Made by a program: the position numbers and the translations under genes
Assembly (NCBI RefSeq): GCF_000208865.1
Contig: NC_018394.1
Location: forward strand, 2,855,797-2,919,796
From: Neospora caninum Liverpool
Lineage: Eukaryota > Apicomplexa > Conoidasida > Eucoccidiorida > Sarcocystidae
DNA length: 64,000 nucleotides
Reading direction: 5' to 3'
The notes under the pieces: generated by a model
What the model was told of the DNA's origin: nothing
The model's input: the letters and a program-made list of their open reading frames with translations, nothing else
Databases searched by the model: none
In this document: piece by piece, positions 62,001 to 64,000 of the stretch
Layout: each line of letters begins with the position of its first letter
Position numbering within the stretch: the first letter of the stretch is position 1

Positions 62001-63910
62001 GAAATCGGCGAAGGCAGCTCGTACGTGAGCGTCGAGTGCAAAAGTTTCTGTTGCTCGACGAGGCGGCGCGAGTGCGCCCTCTTCTGCCGGGCTTGGAAGT
62101 CCCCCGCGTCTTCGTCTCTCTCGCAGGCAAAGCCGGTCGCGAAAGGCGAAGAAAACGGAGAGCCGACCGGAAGAGGCCACAGGTGCAAAGTCGCACCCTC
62201 AGCCACCCAGAGAAGCTGGAGAAGCGGGAAAACGCCACTCTGCGCAGGGGAGGGACAGGAAGAGCGAGGAGAGAAGGCCGAAGCGAGAGAGGCTGAGAAA
62301 GACGGTTCCCCGACTCTTTCCTCTTGGGTCTGACGCTCGCACCTCTCGCCTGAGACTTCGAGCGGCTTCTTCCGATGCAGCAGCCGCTGAAGCACAGGCG
62401 GCAGCGGCACGACTTCGGGGAAAACCTGGCCTAGGGAGAAAGCGTGGCGATTCTCCTCGTAGGACCGGAAATCCGTCGCTTGGGTGTACGTACAGCCCCC
62501 CGCCCAGGCGCCGACGCCGCGCAGCTTGTTCTCCAGAGCCCCGTCGCTTTCGTCGGCCACCGCGAGCTGCCGCGCGAGCTCGCTGGCGCCCGCAGCGGCC
62601 TCAGAGAAAACGGCATATTGACTAGCCGCAGCGCAGGAGGAAGAAGCTGCTGCATGCGCGACAGGGTTGTTGCGGGACAGCGGGACTTGGGAAAGAGAGA
62701 CAGACTGCCGAGGATACGCTGAGGAAGAAGGGAAGGGAGAGAGAAGGGCGTGCGAGTCAGAAGCCAGGGAAGGAAGAAACGGCCGATGCAGCGTGGAAGT
62801 CGAATCCATGGTGGCTACTGCCAGCATGTCTGTGTGTGTGAATCAGAGAGAAGAGAAAGCAGCGAGGGAAAGAAGCGAGGGAAAGAAGCGAGGGAGAGAA
62901 GAGAAAGGAAAGAAGAGAAAGGAGAAAAGAGAAAGGACAGAAGAGATGCGAAAGAAGCGAGGAGAAGACGAGAGGGGAACGAAGCGAGGGAAGGAAGCGA
63001 TGGGAAACAAGGGAGGGAAAGAAGGGAAACAGCGCCAAGTCCCTGTCGACGGCGATGGAGGCAAGACACAGGAGGAGAGAGAAGAGCGAGGAGGCAAACA
63101 GACGGGCGCGAGGACAGAGAGGAGAGGCAGAGAGGAAGAAGGGTCGGAGAGAACAGCTGCCAGAAGGGAGTCTGCCGTCAAGACAGGAGCTGAGGTGTCT
63201 CCGACGGAGAGACAGTTGGGCTGCTGACATATGGGAGAGGCGAGGGGAGAGAGAAAAGAGACCCGAGGAGAGGTCGGAGAAGGAAGAGAGAGCTTTGGAG
63301 AATCGCGGACAGAAGCGGAGAAACACACCGCAAGGAAAAAAGATACTCGCTCCTTTTCCGCGTTCATCGGGAAGGCGGCATGCAAACGAAGTACGGCAGC
63401 GTGGCGTTTTCTCCGAGAGAAAATTCACTACTCTCTCGCTTTTCGAAAAGAACAGCGTACACACACGCGCGCGCAGCGCCTCCCACTCTCCTTCTCCTCT
63501 CTCTGCTGTCCGCGGGGCCCGCGCCAGCGCGACAGAAAGCGGCCCTTTTTCTCCGCGTGCGGAGAAAAAGGGCCGCTGGTGTCTGCGCGTCCGCGCGTGC
63601 TAAGCCTCAGCGCGAGAAACAGAAAGACTCTTTTCAACTCGCGCACCAGCGACTTCAGGTGCTTTCCTCCCTTTCAACAAGCTTTTCTCTCCTTACCCCC
63701 CACGCCGCTCTCTCGCAAGAAGCGAGGGACGTCCCGAGAGCACAGCGACACGCGGAAACGTCCAGCACACGGCTCTCGCAGTCTCCCCGTCCTGGCGACC
63801 CCCTCGCTCTGTGGTCTAGGCAGAAGATCGAAATCCGCATCGACAAAAACCCGTCGCGACGCCTTGCACACGCTGCAAAGGGAGGACTGTGTCAGATCGC
63901 TAAGGCCCAT
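45520..63910 (-). CDS. Nup155/Nup170-type inner-ring nucleoporin, about 21 exons
   Basis: Scaffold subunit of the nuclear pore inner ring. Exons: 63697-63910, 60868-62829, 59699-59977, 56218-59286, 55380-55777, 54502-54840, 53838-53992, 53309-53413, 52724-53023, 51777-51901, 51384-51506, 50911-51035, 50036-50302, 49322-49469, 49035-49219, 48234-48593, 47178-47558, 46430-46849, 46326-46367, 46007-46207 and 45520-45732. All joins are phase-consistent, giving about 3,136 residues; animal Nup155 has about 1,390. The N-terminal half is a beta-propeller with the family motif RIFLGDKDGGLYEL, GGERILSITAD and TIAVVLLDERGGRIYL, interrupted by long low-complexity insertions. A Gln-rich coiled coil is encoded near 56218-56500. 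The C-terminal half is alpha-helical, including AVFSWIAQAGQKTFPESLL and SPYLLPWIQQHF, in Nup155 order. Identification rests on the propeller and helical order, not on alignment. The first exon is tentative; translation could instead start at 62827 or 62809. Confidence 0.72.
51681..51756. repeat. 31-bp tandem repeat, three diverged copies
   Basis: Each copy contains CATGCGTTCTCTGTT followed by GYGAAGA-like sequence. It lies in the intron between the nucleoporin exons at 51777-51901 and 51384-51506. Confidence 0.8.
57603..57616. repeat. GGTGTA-TG-TACACC palindromic element inside coding sequence
   Basis: A perfect copy lies inside the large nucleoporin exon, where on the minus strand it encodes part of a GVHTP stretch. 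An imperfect copy at 62483 is also in coding sequence of this gene. Confidence 0.5.
60660..60850. repeat. Pyrimidine minisatellite, about six copies of a 32-bp unit
   Basis: Unit of the form TTTTTCCTTCTTCTCCCTCTC plus a short variable spacer. It fills the 5' part of the nucleoporin intron just after the donor at 60867, so it is purine-rich in the transcript. Confidence 0.85.
63538..63577. repeat. Perfect inverted repeat, 19-bp arms with a 2-bp centre
   Basis: The left arm AGCGGCCCTTTTTCTCCGC is mirrored exactly by the right arm with GT between. It lies in the inferred first intron of the nucleoporin gene, or upstream of the gene if the first exon is wrong. Confidence 0.95.
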
Positions 63911-64000
63911 TCTCGACGAGTAGATGAGAGAGACGCAGCTGTCCAGCGAGAAGGGAACGGCAGAGTTCCCTGTGTGAAGACGCGCGGCTTCTATGCTGCT

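Noticed and set aside
1..64000. tRNA, rRNA or transposon genes
   Set aside because: No cloverleaf with A/B boxes, rRNA signature, transposase or reverse transcriptase motif was recognised on either strand by eye.

Overview
The window is nuclear DNA of a coccidian apicomplexan, closest in character to Toxoplasma gondii or a sister genus. The evidence is dense short-exon genes with GT-AG introns and long pyrimidine tracts, many (TA)n microsatellites, frequent TGCATGC words, GC-rich low-complexity insertions inside conserved eukaryotic proteins, and ATG contexts such as ACAAAATGG. No tRNA, rRNA, CRISPR or prokaryote-type operon was seen. Exon structures were built by hand from splice signals, reading-frame phase and remembered protein families; no database was searched.

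Layout. (1) 1-10.5 kb, plus strand: no ordinary gene, but an ordered series of strong splice-acceptor/splice-donor pairs separated by exactly three nucleotides. This is the most unusual feature of the window. (2) 12.4-13.1 kb, minus: small heat-shock protein. (3) 16.2-22.2 kb, minus: V-ATPase subunit d, 12 exons, every phase consistent. (4) 24.3-25.0 kb, plus: ER membrane complex subunit 4 (EMC4), divergent from the V-ATPase gene across a 2-kb promoter interval. (5) 28.9-36.9 kb, minus: large protein with two bromodomains, 8 exons. (6) 38.7-40.0 kb, plus: a weak two-exon candidate. (7) 41.1-43.6 kb, plus: CNOT9/RCD1, 5 exons. (8) 45.5-63.9 kb, minus: a roughly 3,100-residue Nup155/Nup170-type nucleoporin, about 21 exons.

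The recognised genes are housekeeping functions (organelle acidification, membrane-protein insertion, acetyl-lysine reading, mRNA deadenylation, nuclear pore scaffold, proteostasis) and do not form a pathway. The first 10.5 kb differs: about 25 places carry pyrimidine tract, YAG (once AAG), any three bases, then GTRRG-like donor, at intervals of about 100-900 bp. Read in order the triplets contain no stop codon, and the few longer members (27, 15 and 9 nt) are also multiples of three. It may be a gene made largely of one-codon exons, a ladder of recursive-splice points, or a host transcript with disposable exons.
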